From: Triops longicaudatus
Lineage: Eukaryota > Arthropoda > Branchiopoda > Notostraca > Triopsidae
Length of the DNA: 64,000 nucleotides
Assembly: GCA_022885665.1 (NCBI GenBank)
Contig: JAGQDJ010000077.1
Coordinates: forward strand, 310,001-374,000
Reading direction: 5' to 3'
Shown: in pieces, positions 43,896 to 58,122 of the stretch
Layout: the number at the start of each line of letters is the position of its first letter
How positions within the stretch are numbered: position 1 is the stretch's first letter
Program-made: the position numbers and the translations under genes
The notes under the pieces: model-generated
The model's database searches: none
What the model was told of the DNA's origin: nothing
Seen by the model: the letters and a program-made list of their open reading frames with translations, nothing else

Positions 43896-45535
43896 TCACT
43901 CGTCTTCCAATTGGATAGCCAACTTTTTCGCCATGGTTTGCCATATCCGGAGAACAGGCAGGTTGATCAGCCGATCCAAAGAAGCCGGGCACTCGGCGTA
44001 TTCTTCATCACAGTTCAATGTGGCACCTTTTTCGGAGGCCCAGCGGAAGTTAAAATAGCGTCGAAGAGCTTTATGGTAATGAGTAGGACGGGGAATGCCT
44101 TCGCTTCTCCTAAGAAAATTCGGGTTGGTATGTGGGGATGCTAAAACAATTGCCGGTTGGTTATTTTACTTGATGGCAGTATGGAGGATGTCGCTTAGTG
44201 GCGAATAACTAAGATCGTTTTCTCCTTGGCTCGTCAAACAAATCAATTTGAGCTGGCACGCTGGTGAACGGATTCGCAAGAGTTGAAAGTAACCTTCGAG
44301 GCGCGAAAGCAGAGGTCCAAAGACTGGATGAAAATGATAATCTTCTGATTGGGGACTGAAAGACTGTTCCTCAAAAATCTCGTTCTCAATGGAAGATTTC
44401 GACTCTTCAGAATATTTCCAAGTTCTTCGTCGAAAGTCCTCGTCCTCGTCTTCCTCGCTGTCCGCATTGGAGAAAAAATTTCGGACGATGGTGGGCAAGA
44501 AAAAGCTGATTGGGATCCATACCACCAAATCTACGATATGGATTTTTTTCCTTCAATAATTAGAACTTTCGAGAATACGGCCGTGAGTTTGTTGGTGAAC
44601 CCCACCCAAATGTTCGTGGGTGTCCTTTTGGTGAAAGGGGTGCTGCCAAAATTACATGCAATGCAAATCTTGAACGCTGCCAACAATTGAAGGACTTCAA
44701 ATCGCGTGGACGTATTACTCGATGGCCAGAGAGAAAGGACCTGCACGGTGGTGTTTTTTGAATACCCCATGCAAAAACGTACGTTGCAGGTGAGGAAAAA
44801 GCAGGGCAGGAGTGCAGTGGAATATTTAGGGACGGGGACTTCCCCCGTGTGTGCCAAGTCCAGCTCAACTCCACCCTGAGTTTCGCAGAAACCCATAAAC
44901 TTCCCAAGGCGAACACGAAAGGTAATTATCACTGTTTTTAAAACTGAGCGATTTTTCTTCGGAAACGAGACAGGAAGTGGATAGTAAGTACGGGAGCGTG
45001 CGATCAAGTATGGACTGACACGTGAATGCAAAAGTGGGATGAAAAAAAAAGGATTTTTGAAAGAACTGTGTGGGCTTGTTTAAAACTCACCGCCTCGGAA
45101 TCGTGCTCCACGGTTGAGGGAGAGTAATCGAGGGGTAATTTCCTCCGTAATGCGGTCTTCGGCTTGTTGGATTAACTTGCGGAGATTAACCATGGCGGGT
45201 GGAAGAATGACGCTCGCTTCCTGGGAGAACAAGACCGAGCTGGAGAGGGTTTCCCACCAGGAAGGCGCTTTTAACAACTGACTGACATTTACCCTTACAG
45301 CATTGTGGGGTAATGGGAGGGATGCAACGGAAGACGCAGGTGATGATGATGAGGACGATGGAAAGGCTGATGATGGGGCTGAAGATGATCTGTCAGCTGA
45401 TGCTGGCTGGCTGGTGGAATGCAGATGGTGGGTCGAAGACGTCGAGGTTGGTAATTCGACGGCAAAGGTGCCGGTACTCATGCTGGCCAGCCAGCAAAGG
45501 GTGGTGACGTGAATGAAGAACGAGCGAAACGTCAT
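43896..45535 (-). CDS. Secreted four-cysteine protein, DM4/DM12-like (paralogue B)
   Basis: Exons on the minus strand: 45535-45091, 44530-44170, 44109-43896; 339 aa from the ATG at 45535, chosen because it opens a signal peptide (MTFRSFFIHVTTLCWLASMS). An in-frame ATG at 45595 would add 20 residues. A Ser/Thr/Pro-rich mucin-like segment follows, then LVVWIPISFFLP, an acidic patch (SEEDEDEDF), C-x5-C (ACQLKLIC) with YSPLSDILHTAIK, and C-x3-Y-x2-CP (CDEEYAECPASLDRL). These motifs align in order with paralogue A, and the first and last intron positions are the same. The intron that splits the middle of A is absent here. Function unknown; secretion is likely. Confidence 0.6.
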
Positions 45536-48500
45536 CCTTCTTCCAGCAGACGCGCTGGATTGCGTGAAACACTTTGAAGTAGTGACTATGGCCATCGCAA
45601 ACGCATGACTGAGACGAAGTTGCGAGCCTCAGCAGGTTGGCTATGCTTCCTTTGAACTAACCAAGGAACATTGGTAAAAATACCCTGTTTTGTCTTTCTT
45701 CTTTTTTACCTTCTTTTTCGTTACGTCTTCTTGGGGCTTATCGCTTAATAAAGCCCCGTTGGGTCTAAGGTATCGGGATTCATGGTTGAAAGATTTTCGG
45801 GACGGTTGGTGCGTTTTGGAGGCTTTGACGGATCGCAGGTCTTTAAAAAGCCTGGGCCAAAAGTTCAGCAATTCGGTAATAAATTGCGGGCTGGTAAGGA
45901 ATTTTCCGTCCTTTTCTCGTGATGAACACGTGGTCGTCTTCTCGGGGATGTCTTCACAAAATCGAACTTCGTCGCTTTCGGTTTAGTACAATCCAGTAGG
46001 GTCAAGAGTTTGGGGATCCATGATGAATTCACAATAGTAATAATCACGTTGCAAAATCAAACGTTACAAGATGGAGAGCTTCAAAGCAAAAGGGTAACAC
46101 TGATTACCCCACAAAATCGTTCGTCGTTAAGAAAACCCAAGCAATGTACGTCAATGAATTTCGGGGTATACAAAAAGTTCGACGTACAGTACTGGCTAAA
46201 TTAGTAACGTGCGCTAACAAATCGTGCAAATAACGGAAGGCGTTGGGATTTTGTTGTTAAATTAGAACGTTGGCGTTAAAATAGTTGCTTTTTGCAGTAT
46301 GGCTTTTGCGGTGAACCAAAAAGAATACGAGGGGATGTGTTATCTTTTTTCTGTTTGGTTGCTGCTCAGAGTTTTTTGAAGAGGACAAGGAGTTCGAGAA
46401 AATGTCCCTCTTTGGCCTCTGCTTGGATGGAGAGGTGGAAGCCAACTGAGCGATCAGTGATGGGCGCGAACGGAATAAAAAGGCAAGAGCCGGCCCTTGT
46501 TACTCCTTCGGATCTGCCGATGTCGGTCGGACGACAATTGACTGTACCAGCAATAAACCACCATCAGCAGCACCGCTGCTGCGACCTCTTCAGCAACGTG
46601 CTGATAATCCACGCGTTGGCAAAAAAAGCGGGAGGCTCCAAAAGGCAGGGGAGTGGGGTTAAATCTAACGGGCCTCCAGCATTGGAGTCAACTTCATCTC
46701 AACGTTGCCCCCTTCGCCTCACCGCGTCTACCCCGCTAACCCAGGCCGGAGCGATAAAAGAAAACGCGGCGTGTGAAAAGCAAGAATTGGGGGCAGGTCA
46801 AACCGCTCACTTGAATGCCACACACTAGAAAATCAGGTTCAGCAGGGTAAGGGGCGGAGACCGCGGAGTTGCGACATTCGTCCCCACAACTTTGGGCCAC
46901 AGGGGCGGGGCTTCGTTGGCCAAGCTTGTAAGGAACGGGGTTAAGGTGCTCTTCACCACACGTAGTCTTCCAGAGCCTGGGAGTTGTTCACTTTTATCCG
47001 GGTGAACATGGGGGTACACGAACCAGAGCGGAGGGGTAACAAGAGGGTTTCAAGCCCCAGAAGAGATCGAAAGCACGTTCCAATAGGCTACCAAAACATT
47101 CCGTGCGAACTTTTCTCGCTTTTCAAAGGTGCAGAAGAAAGTAAATTGTCCTTGTTTGCCAATACAATTCAGGACGAGAAGGCAGAAGTAAAAGTTTTGT
47201 ACAGGTATGGAAAGTTTTCACGTATAAGAGGCCTCAGGTTTTGCGTACAAAATCTTGGTATATCACAGTAACAAGGATTTCAAAAAGCCTCCTGAATATT
47301 CGTTGAAATCCTTCAAGGTTTGTTTGTTTTCGGGGTGAGAAGACGTGTCTACACCTTTGCCACGGTGTACGTCGACTGAAAAGTTGCTTAGACAACAGCA
47401 CTTGGTGGTTCACTCTCGCTTTTTCCTTACAGCAAAAGCGAACGACCGAAGAAGTCTAACCAAATGAACGAACTCCCGTAGCAGCACACAACTTGGCGAG
47501 CCAAGTCTTACGTTCTCAGGTTCAAAATCCGGACCGCCATACGTCTCCTGGTTTACGAGTAACATCCTACAAAATCCGGAACTATGCAAACCCCAAGTCT
47601 AGCCATAGAAGTCCCTTAGCCTAGGCTCGTGAATGTTTTTTTTCTCTCCCTAAAAATGTAGAAAAAAGGGTCTCTAAAAGACCTGGAGTTTTGAAATCGC
47701 TGATGATGTAAGCTTCATGCTCTTTTGTTCAGCTTGGGCAGATAATACGTCGAGAACAAGAGGGGGGCAACTAATCTTAAGCGTGCAGAAGGAAAATCAA
47801 TCTGAAAAAGACGGAAACTAGTAGAGTTTAGTAGGCTAGATCAACGACCTCCCATCTCCTACAAGCTGATGGCAGTCGGAGTCGTCTGCACTCTGAAGGA
47901 AGGCGGACACGCTGAGGAGGGAGGGTCTTTCACCTCTTGAAGCTCAGATCATTCTAAACACGTTGAACCCCCCTCCACTACATATACACAATTCCACCTC
48001 CACTGCATCATAACTATGCAATAAATCCTGGGATGAACATATTATAGCACGTTTTTAATACAGTATGACGGAAAACAAGCTTCCACATGGTTTTAAATTC
48101 AAGTTTATGATCTATCTTTCTTCATTAGTAATTTTTTGTTTAAATACACTGAAACGGAAGTTGACACATTATGGTATAACAGCATTACGTAGTGCTGCGT
48201 TTAGAGAACATTGATGATTTGTTCAGCTGGGAATGCTTTGTATTTCATGGCCTATTTAAGTGCCAATACGTCGTCAAAACAATAATATATACACAGTAAA
48301 TAGTGTATTTATTCCTGCTACAGATTTTGACATTCAAACGAATAGAAGTCTCGCATGTTTGTTATTTATTCAACAAATGGGTAATGCCACGGAGAATTTA
48401 AAGGTAGGCGTGAGATTAAAGTCAAAATCAAAGTTTAACGCGCAAAAAAATAAAAATAAAAATATGAATAGTCGAGAAGAGCATAAAATAATAAAAAACG

Positions 48501-49601
48501 ATAGAAATGTTAGAAACAGTTTGAACTGTGCAGGCCATGACACTTGTGTTGGAAGATCGAAATCTCCATCATGAAATCAAAAGCGCCGAACCATTGTGCC
48601 AAACTGCTTATTGAGTCATATAATCGCAATAAAAACAGTTGACTTTGTTTTCTAGTTTTCAAGTTCAGGTTCACGAGGTATCCTCGTTTAAAAGGGCGAT
48701 GGGTGTCGATACGTCACGCGACCAATACTTTTGCTACCCTTCGCCATAAAAGGTTAATACATGCCAATGCCCTTTGGAGTTGCGGACCCTCCAACTATGA
48801 CACATTCAACATCTTCCTTTCTTTCGACCATTCTTCCCCTTTTGCCACCCACTGATTTATTTTCGCAAAAGTAGCTCGAAAACAATCCAATGCCCAGCAG
48901 TGGAATCAAATAAAACCATTTAACAGATCCTCTTCAACAGCCATATCGCAAAAGAGGTCACTGTCTTCCTTGCTTTTTTATCGTTTCTTTTTCGTTTTGT
49001 TTTCTTTTGGGGCATACCATTGTACGGCGCAATCAGCGCGGTTTTTCGGCACATATTCTAATGTAGAACAGGAAGAAACAATATGAGGTTTCTGCAACGT
49101 TTTACCCCAACCAGGAAACGAGGTTACAGGCAGCGTTCTTTCATTATTTTCTCCTATTTGCGCAACATGAAAGGATTTCTCAATTTGTGCTACATTCCAC
49201 TAGCAATGACGATGCCAAATAGAGATTTCCTTCAAAGAGGAAAAGATCCCACTAAGTGGGCTTTTTTCCCAGTTTTAGAGTCAAAACAGCAAAACTCCTT
49301 TTAAAAAAGGTTTATCTCCAAGGAAAATGACCCGCTGAACTAGACGAAGCTTACACACCAGGGGTTTCGGTTTCATTTTCAAGTGAACTTGACCTACGAG
49401 ATGGAGTCCGAAGAATCTTGCAGGTTACAACCATCGTGGGCCACCATCTATGGCTATTCACTTTTCTTCGTTGAACTTTTGGGATTGCGTTTCGAAAAGG
49501 TCTCGAATTGCGCGATTCGTTACACGGGCTTTTGTAACCTGCATGTCAAGAGACCTCGTTTTACGCGGTACCTGGCACAAGTTTGAAACACAAGGGCCTT
49601 A

Positions 49602-49628
49602 TTTTTTTTTTTTTTTTTTTTTTTTTTT
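49602..49628. repeat. Poly(T) tract, 27 nt
   Basis: Uninterrupted T run in the gene-free right part of the window; possibly the tail of a minus-strand retroposed sequence, but no parent sequence is recognised next to it. Confidence 0.7.
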
Positions 49629-52600
49629 GTGGACGTAAAAGATTTTTGACGGAAAATATTCCCTGGTAATAAGGTAAGGCAAAAATAAAGCTGTGGTGCA
49701 GAGAAAGGAAACGCAACAAAATGACGAAAAAGAAGCTTAAGTGTGTCAATGACCGAAAGTTACCTCTTCCTGGCTCTGACTCTACGAAACGCAAACCTGC
49801 AACGCGTTCTATTGCTATGCTGTTCTTTTTCCCAAGTTCGTGCTATGATCTGCACGTATACAGTCGGTGACCATTCCGGCTGCTCACGGCAGCTCTAGCA
49901 CGTCACATGATTAACAAAACCTTACATACACCCTTCTTGGAGCTTTTTGGCCCTTAAAGACTGAAAGACCTTTCTTGACGGACATTAGAAAAAAAAAGAT
50001 TGGTTTACCGGTGAACTTTGAAGAGCTTTAACAGGCTAAAATACCCGTTTCCTTCGGTCACATTCCCTTAAAACCAAAAACTTCTTCAATTTCCGTAGAA
50101 CTGAATTAAGCAAGAAACAAAAGTGGATTTACACAATTTAACGGGTAATGACCGTTTGTTACAATAATATAGTTGCCTTAGAGATAAATACGCTTTTTAT
50201 AAACAATCGCGAACATAATATCCTGTTTTGTGCAGCTATCGTGCAGTGGAACGGGACCAGTTCATTGCCCTTCCAGGAGCTTATATAGACTTTTTAATGA
50301 ATTAGTCTACTTTTTCACGTTAAGCACTCAAAAGCTATGTAGAATCTAGTCTAAAATATCTAGAGTAATTTGCAATTTTAACTTTCTTTCAAGTTCTACG
50401 CCTCGGATTTTCAATGAGACATTACAGTTTCAGTTCACGGCCAGTTAAAGAATTTGTGGCTACACATTATTCACCATCAATTTTCCTGCTTCCTCCAAAT
50501 TTGGAACACAATTTCAATTTGATTCTATTTTTGCACTTCCAGGAACTTGAGAAACATTCCAGATTTCTATTTATAGAGTAATACTCAGTTTCTTAATTTT
50601 ATAATTTGGTGATTTTAACAATTGAACTTTCTGGTTTCCAGCATTCAAAATACCAAATGACATTTTGGAAGTTATAAGTATTAAGCTGCTATTTATTACT
50701 TGTGAAAATTTCGATTAAAGCTATATTTTAAAAACTAATTTTTCGTGTAGCCTGGATTCGGCTTACGCTTGTCATTTCGTGCTAATGAACTCATGTGAAC
50801 CAGATATTACGTATTTTGAGCCCAATTTTGACGTAAAAACAGTACAAAAATTTCACGTTCAAGCATCGAGTTCCAAGACTGCCAATTACAGTGCACGATT
50901 TGGCAGATTTAACATAATTTTTCTAAACAATATATCAAAGTTGTTTAGGCAATAGGCAAATTAATTTAAAAACTAACGACTTTCTTAGTAAAAAAGATTA
51001 GTCTTTTCACTGATAATCTCACCTCGTTTTCTGTCGCTGTGCAAAGTGCAAATAGCAATTCCTAGCGTTAAGTTCCCAGCGATTTTAAACGCAATAAATT
51101 TAAAACTAAAATTTTTAAACTTAAGAGTTTTCGATTTTTGAAATTAAATTTAAAATGACAAAAGATTTTCTTTACATACCAATATGTTTTTACTGTACCT
51201 TGGAAGCATAAGGCTAGATTAAAAGCAATATCTTCGCTGTTTAGAAACCAATAGGCGTAAAAATTAGATGAGTGGTATCAAAGTGTTTGAACCGCTTTCA
51301 AAGTGTGTAGACATAAAAAAGATAGCATCACGGCGTAAAAAGTAGAAATAAAGAACGTTTGTTATTCCAGTTAATTAGCACACGCGGTGCCGTCTAGGCT
51401 TCTGTTTTTCTCTGCACTGGATTTATGTCAATTTATTCACTCAAGCCGCTGTTGAAATATAGCCCTTTTTCGGGTTGTCTAGTATCACGCACCTAAAAAA
51501 CAAGACTACATTCATTCGACACTGTACCTTTCACACCGTGGTTAATATAATTACCTTGACTAATGAATGCAGTCACTCCGTGAAAGAAAAACAAATAAAC
51601 CAACCAAGATTTTGAGGATAAAATACTCTTTTGGCTGTATTCCAAATATCTAAAGGTTAAATGTTTATTTCCGGGTAGGTTATAAGCCCCCCAAACCTGC
51701 GGCAAGAAAAATTGCACCCTGAATTCTAAAACTCTTGTATTATAGGCAATTAGTACGGTATTTGTACGCAAATTATTCTCGTAGCTATGAGCAAAGAAAG
51801 AACTGCTTGAGTCAAATCATTAGAATTGATGGAACTGAGCCATATTCATTATCTTCCTTGTGTCCCTTTTTATTTTATTTTTATTGCATATTTACTTTTT
51901 CATGTTAATTTTTCTTTTTTTTCCCTGTAGGATCGTTACTTACTTACTTTTTACTTTTCATTTCCACTTCTCCAGCATTTATTTTAAAACCCATTACGGA
52001 GTGTCTTATGCTACCCAACCTATTTATGTATACATGCATGCCAAAAGAAATATAGGACATAGAAATACCACATAGAAATATAGGGAAGCCAAAGAGCAGG
52101 GACCGCCCCCTCCTAAAAAAAAGCCACACGGTTTTCTTTCCTATCTGAACTGTCTTGTCCTTCTATCACACTTACTAAAACTGTCATGGCAATCGTTAAT
52201 AACCTGATGCTCGTACTTTTGGGCCCCTCTCCCTAAAAAACAACTAATAAATGAAAAATAAAAAAATGCGTTGTTGTATCCAATTTACATTCCAAACACA
52301 CGCCATTGTCACAGCTCCTTTTAACCTGCTAATTTTTATTTTTGCCCCCTACGACTTGGACTTACATTTAATTTGTTATTGCATAGATTTCACGAGAACA
52401 GTAAAGCTTGGCACAGCTGCCAGGAGCCAGGGCATTTACCCCGGCTTTTGTGTACGTCTATCGTGAATGCTCTACATTACATCGAGTTGCAAAACCAAAC
52501 CAAAACTTGAGGACAAAACCTACCTTGACCGCAACGATCCATTACTACACGCACTTTTACGTGATACGTCCTAAAAATGCCAAAAAAAGGTACGTCTCGC

Positions 52601-52695
52601 TGCATAACTACACAACCCTTGAGGCATAATTTAAAATAATGCATTCTGGCCCTTTAGACAACGAATGGAAAATTCAGGAAATAGTCTGCGTACGG

Positions 52696-52737
52696 AAATG
52701 TTATATAATGAAATACAAATGTTATAAAATGAAATAC
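52696..52737. repeat. Tandem repeat, two 21-bp units
   Basis: AAATGTTATATAATGAAATAC is followed at once by a copy with one mismatch. It is a small local duplication. Confidence 0.75.
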
Positions 52738-55700
52738 AAAGTCTGAGTTAGAAAAAAAAAAGGTTTGACGAGATGTCAATCTCTCTGGAAAATTTGAATG
52801 TTCCAAAACTATACACCGTTATGGAATATTTGAACATTTGCACGTTTTCACCCACGTAGCTGAGTTAGTAACTTTGAAAAACAGACAGCGAAAGTTTAGA
52901 GAAAAGAAAGGGCAAGGTTAAGGGTGTATTACCTTTCGAAAAGGAAACAAGGTATACCAGACGCTGGCCGCACGGTGAGATAAGTGTGTTAAAATGAACT
53001 TGATCCTCTTTTCTGTTCTGAGTAACGTAATCTTCTGTAAAGATAAGGGGAGGTTCCTAACTCTATTTGCGAGAAAGCCTCGGATGGAAAATACACACAA
53101 TTGAGTGTTATTTTTCCTCTACTCACTATAGAGTACAGTGAACGGGGTGCAAAGAAAACAAATGGATCACTTGTAACCAATTACAAGCTATTTCCAGCAC
53201 TCTGTTGCGTGATCCAAGAAATGAATTTTGTATGAATGGCTGGGCTATTAAAACCCTGAACAAGCTTTCCATTGTGCTATTTCTGTCTAGTTCTTTCACC
53301 AAAGGACTTTATTTTATCCCCATTTAAATTCTTTTTTTTTAAATCGTGTTTCTCCTTTATTACTTGATTTGCTTTTTCGTGACCTACAATTTAATATAAG
53401 GGTAAAAAGCAGGATCACTAGTTTTAGAATGAATTTATAACTTCATTCATATATATACAAGTGAGGGAATTTACGAGGTTCCTAGAAACGCTTGCTGGCC
53501 GAAGGCGAGTGAAGTGTAGCACGCACGTGTCCATTCAAAACCCTGGTTTACACATGTACTTTACCCTTATCTGTGAGCTGAACGGTTGCTATAAACGTAC
53601 CTATTCTAAATGGTGCGAGTTCTGTGAAGAAATCGGTACACGTGTAACAGTCAGACTTGGAGAAGGATAAAAGTATGCAACGTGGTAGCTGAAGAACTAC
53701 ATGCAAGCTCATATTTTTCGACCTTTTGTCTCTGATGAGCTAGCTGACAAAATTTCTCCCAAAGGCACAATTTTTTTTCACCTTTCATCTACAGAAATCG
53801 TGCTCACAAAAGAGAGGGGCTCTTGGCGCCTCGTCAGAAAGGCATTTACGCGAGAATTTTACGGTCAACCCTCTCAAAGATGCAGCAACAGAACACAGAA
53901 CCTACCCCAACTCGCTGTAGATTGTGTAGAACTCCACGGCAGTTGAGTTAAAGTTGTGAAGGACGAGTAAATTGCTCTGCGCAAGAATTGTCTTAAATTT
54001 TGAATTTTCGTTGATTAAGCCAGCAGCAGCAGTTTGGCCCAAGAAGGGGTTGTGGCTGGTCGTCAAAAATATTACGCTACAGGCAGAGGAATATTTTCCT
54101 CTTATAGAAGTTAAAATTTCCTAAAAAAACCTTAGGACACAGAGAGAAATTGCTTAAAGCAGAATGTTAGTGTAATCAAGCAAATCTGGGTAGATTTTAA
54201 GCAACTGCAATTGAATCCAAATTAAGTGTAGATCCATTTTTTAAGCTTATATCAAGCTGAAACAAAAGCCAGCAGGTACTCACCTGGATTAAAGTAATAA
54301 AAAAATCGAAACTGAAAACGTTGAAGTTCAGCTCGAATCTTTTGAGAGTTTTGTGATACAAATAATCTGAAGTTAAAATCATTATTTTATGAACCAAGGT
54401 CACCTTTCGAGGATAAGTGTTTTGCAGAAGCATAAGCGCAATAATAACTAATTAACAGAATAATTACGAAGAAAGTCTTCATTAATGACGCATACTGAGC
54501 ATTTCTGCTGATAAACAAGGTCACAATCATTGTCAAGGGTAGCTAGGTGGGTTCTTTGATTAGATCTTTGTTAATCCCAAATCTTTTTGTTTGTTTACAT
54601 CATCTGAACAAAAGGTGAAGCGCAACGAAAACAAGTGAGCGTGCGAGGCAGCTCAAACAGCAGGCCGATCTGATCCTACCACGAAATCTCCTATCCCTGG
54701 TCCCTAAAGTGAACGAAATGTTTGTGCCTGTATCCCTTTGCGCTTTAACTCCATCTTGAACGTAATCATCTTAGCTATGCTACAGTATGGTATTAAGCTT
54801 GACGTTGGACCCAATTTCCTGTAGCTTGAGTGCATTCCGCAATATCCGGAAAAAGCGAAGTGTTCTTTGCCTAAAAAACGAACACGAAATCACTGCCCTA
54901 GCTCGCGCAAGAGCGAAAAAACGGTAGAAAAGAATGGACTACTTTTTTCCAACATCCACGTCGCTTAAAGGTCATCTTGTCGCCAAATAGGTGCTATTAG
55001 GCTCCGCAGAATATCGCAATGCAGGATTGTACTACGTGCGTATGCATCCCATTAACCCCCTAACCCCGAAACATGAACCGCCCCAACCTCAACCTTCGAA
55101 CTTGTCCTACTTTAAGCTGGTGTATACTTGCTCTCTTGAAAGCCAGGTCGCATAGGGTCGACCCCTATTCCCCAAAGGACAAAAGCTACAACGTGCCGAG
55201 TTCTTAGCCTTTGACAAACAGAGAAAGATGGAATCACGGAAAGAGCGGCAGCAAGCTTTCTCTCGCCACGGAAAATAACAAGACAATGGGATCAACAAGT
55301 AAACGGACTCCTAAGTAACAAAGGTGATACGACTAGTTGTTTTAAAGTTACTTAAATTCAACATTGTCCACTATAATGGGTACGATGGCAGATTTATTAG
55401 CTCTGTTCTCCCGATGTTTTACGATGTGGGGCTGTCATTCAAGATTGGATTAAAAAGAGTAATTTAATACATTACCATAATTTTGGTATTATTATGCAGT
55501 TTTTCTTTCAATTTATTATTCGAACTTTCAGTTCTAATTGTAGTTATTGTTTGTTTCTGTAGTTGGGATTTGCATTTATTAGTAAATGAAAGTGTTGCTT
55601 CAAAGGTTTGGTCGAATTTTGAGATATATATCACAGACAGCATGAGTAATTCACATGGACAGGTATAAACTAGCACTTTACCAAGTTTGGCAGCATTCTG

Positions 55701-58093
55701 CAAGTTTTAGTGCTATTTTTCGACTTTATGCGAAATTTTTAACATGAGTGAATTTGCAGCATGAAACTTAGTACTGAAAACTTTGCTGACACTCAAAAGG
55801 ATAAAAAATTTGTCCGTTATGGCTATTTTTCTGCAATAACCAATATTTTCCGAAATTCCTTTCTTTTTCATTAGGACTTGTGGAACGTGTACGCAGTGGC
55901 CCATATTTGTCCGTTATGACCAGTACTGCACTAAAACTAAGTACTAACTATATCTATTTTGTAGTAAATCTACTGGAAAAGGGTCTGGAAAAGCGAGGTT
56001 ATTCTTGTAGTTCTTCTAGTGGCATTTTACGCTCGAGCTTCCGGAAAAACTAGCCGGACAAACTATCGACTGCTTGACAAATTACATCGATCGGGAACTG
56101 CGTAACAACACAGCTATTTGGCAAGAACGTAGACTTGATTCGCTAAGTAATCCCCTTTAGGGGCTGAAAGAGGAGCGCGTACCAGCCATGAGAGACAGAA
56201 AGGGAAGACAGCTTAGTGCAACCCATTTTAGATTTCTAGCATGATTAGCTGGGTGCGAAACGGGTCACAAAACAGAAGACTGCCTTCATACCAAAAGACT
56301 GCAGAAATAGTGAGACGGCCTTATTATAGGCAGATAAGTACTTGGCTTATGCGTTGATTCAATCAGGCCTGAGGAAGGGGAAACAACGAAGGGAAGGGTG
56401 GAGTGGATATGTTCAGTAATTTGGTACCACAAAGACCTATTGGCGCTTCTGATAGGCACAACTAATTAGCAGGGACATAAAAACAACTTAGAGGAGAAAA
56501 ATAGTCAAGAAATCCCATTTCCAAGAAGTAACAAATTAAAGAAGCTCACTGTTTACTCTTACGCGTTTTTCTCGTTGGATTGCACGAATGGCAAAGGTTA
56601 ATTTGTTGGTACGTTTTGATGAAACCCTGAGGCTATAAATAAAGTTCTCCCAAATAAGCAATCATTAGCACAACCTCGTAAAACAATTGCTTTGTCCTCT
56701 CTTTTGAGAATTTCATGGTAGGAACAGAATAGCTTTCCTCACCGTGCAACTGTTCACTCAGTAAATTCCGGTCTGGGGTTCTTGTTCTTTCCCTTTCTTG
56801 TCTGCCGTTCCTCTTTTAATGTCTCTCCTAGGTGTCGCGAGCATTTTCTTTCGTTTCATCAAGTCTGCGTGAGGCACAAAAGGGCCCCAAAACCGAGACA
56901 CGTACGATTTTCCATCGAGGTGGGTTTGTGTTCGTAAACGAACTTCCGAAGTTTAGTCTTGCTTGTGGTGGGGCAGAACATTGACTGAGACTTCTCTGGG
57001 GGATTGGAAAAAAATGTTCAATACACAGACATTTTTTCACACGAACGAGCAAGTAATCCCTGTTTCGTGTAAAACGAAAGAAAAGGAGAGAAAAGAACAT
57101 AAACAAATGCAATACTTGAAAAACAGACGGTAGACCATGTGTATAAAATAAAAAAGCGGACATGTTAAATTCAAATTAAATAAAACAAGTGATAGGTATA
57201 ATTAGACAAAAAAGGGTAAACAATTGGCGTGATTTATGAACACGTGGCACTAATAATGCACAGAAGTTAAAAACATGATAAAATGCAGCAAAGAAACAAA
57301 CAGCAGTCAGGACCAAATATAATTGGGATGAAATTTGAAGGTGAATGGAATGACTTTTAATACAAAAATTGCAAAAGTAGATTGTGTGCTCATACAAAAT
57401 GTGTTTAGAATTCCCTAACGAGACATTATGCTAGAGTGAAAGATTATTTTACGCACGTGGAAGCCGTCAAAACATCGACAGACTTTGTACATATTAGCTC
57501 GAAGTTGTAATGAGCGGAACCTTTGACGCTTTTTACTGCAAGTTTTACCTTAACATCAAGAGTTTCTGGGTCATTCAATTAGAGCTCAACAGGAGACGGA
57601 GTGAGCTTTCCGAGACATCTTTTATTAATGTTTCGGCAAAACTTTACTGGTTTTTGGTAAGCTGCTGACTTTTGCTTTAAATTTTGTTTTTCCTCACAAT
57701 TTGTAATTGCATTTTCTTCAGTTGCTGCTTTTTTAAACTTTAATATGTAATGCGTTTTTGTCTTTAATAATTCTTCGTTCCCTACTTAAATGCAAATTCG
57801 TTTGGGTAAAGAAGGTTCTTTGCAAATTCCAAACACGTCTCAAAATTTTCCCGTTGAGCTCGCACTTTGGGTAAATTACCAATATTACCTGAAGCTATTT
57901 GGATGCGAGAGAGCTTTCGCATACAAGTTGAAGTTTCTTTTTGTCTTACTCATTTTATCACGCAAATTTCGTCATTTTGGGACAAGGCTCATTTAAAAAG
58001 CACGTGTTTGACCTACTGTCTTTACCCGGAACGATGACTCGGTCGTATTGCACATTCGTTTGTGCAGATTGGGAAAGCATTTGCGTAGTTTCC

Positions 58094-58122
58094 TTTTTTT
58101 TTTTTTAAAAAAAAAAAAAAAA
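58094..58122. repeat. T13-A16 palindromic homopolymer junction
   Basis: Thirteen T directly followed by sixteen A form a perfect inverted repeat with no loop, expected to be highly flexible and unstable in replication. No gene is adjacent. Confidence 0.75.

Noticed and set aside
45303..45512. Acidic plus-strand ORF (DDDEDDGKADDGAEDD)
   Set aside because: It is the antisense shadow of the Ser/Pro-rich segment of the DM4/DM12-like paralogue B on the minus strand.
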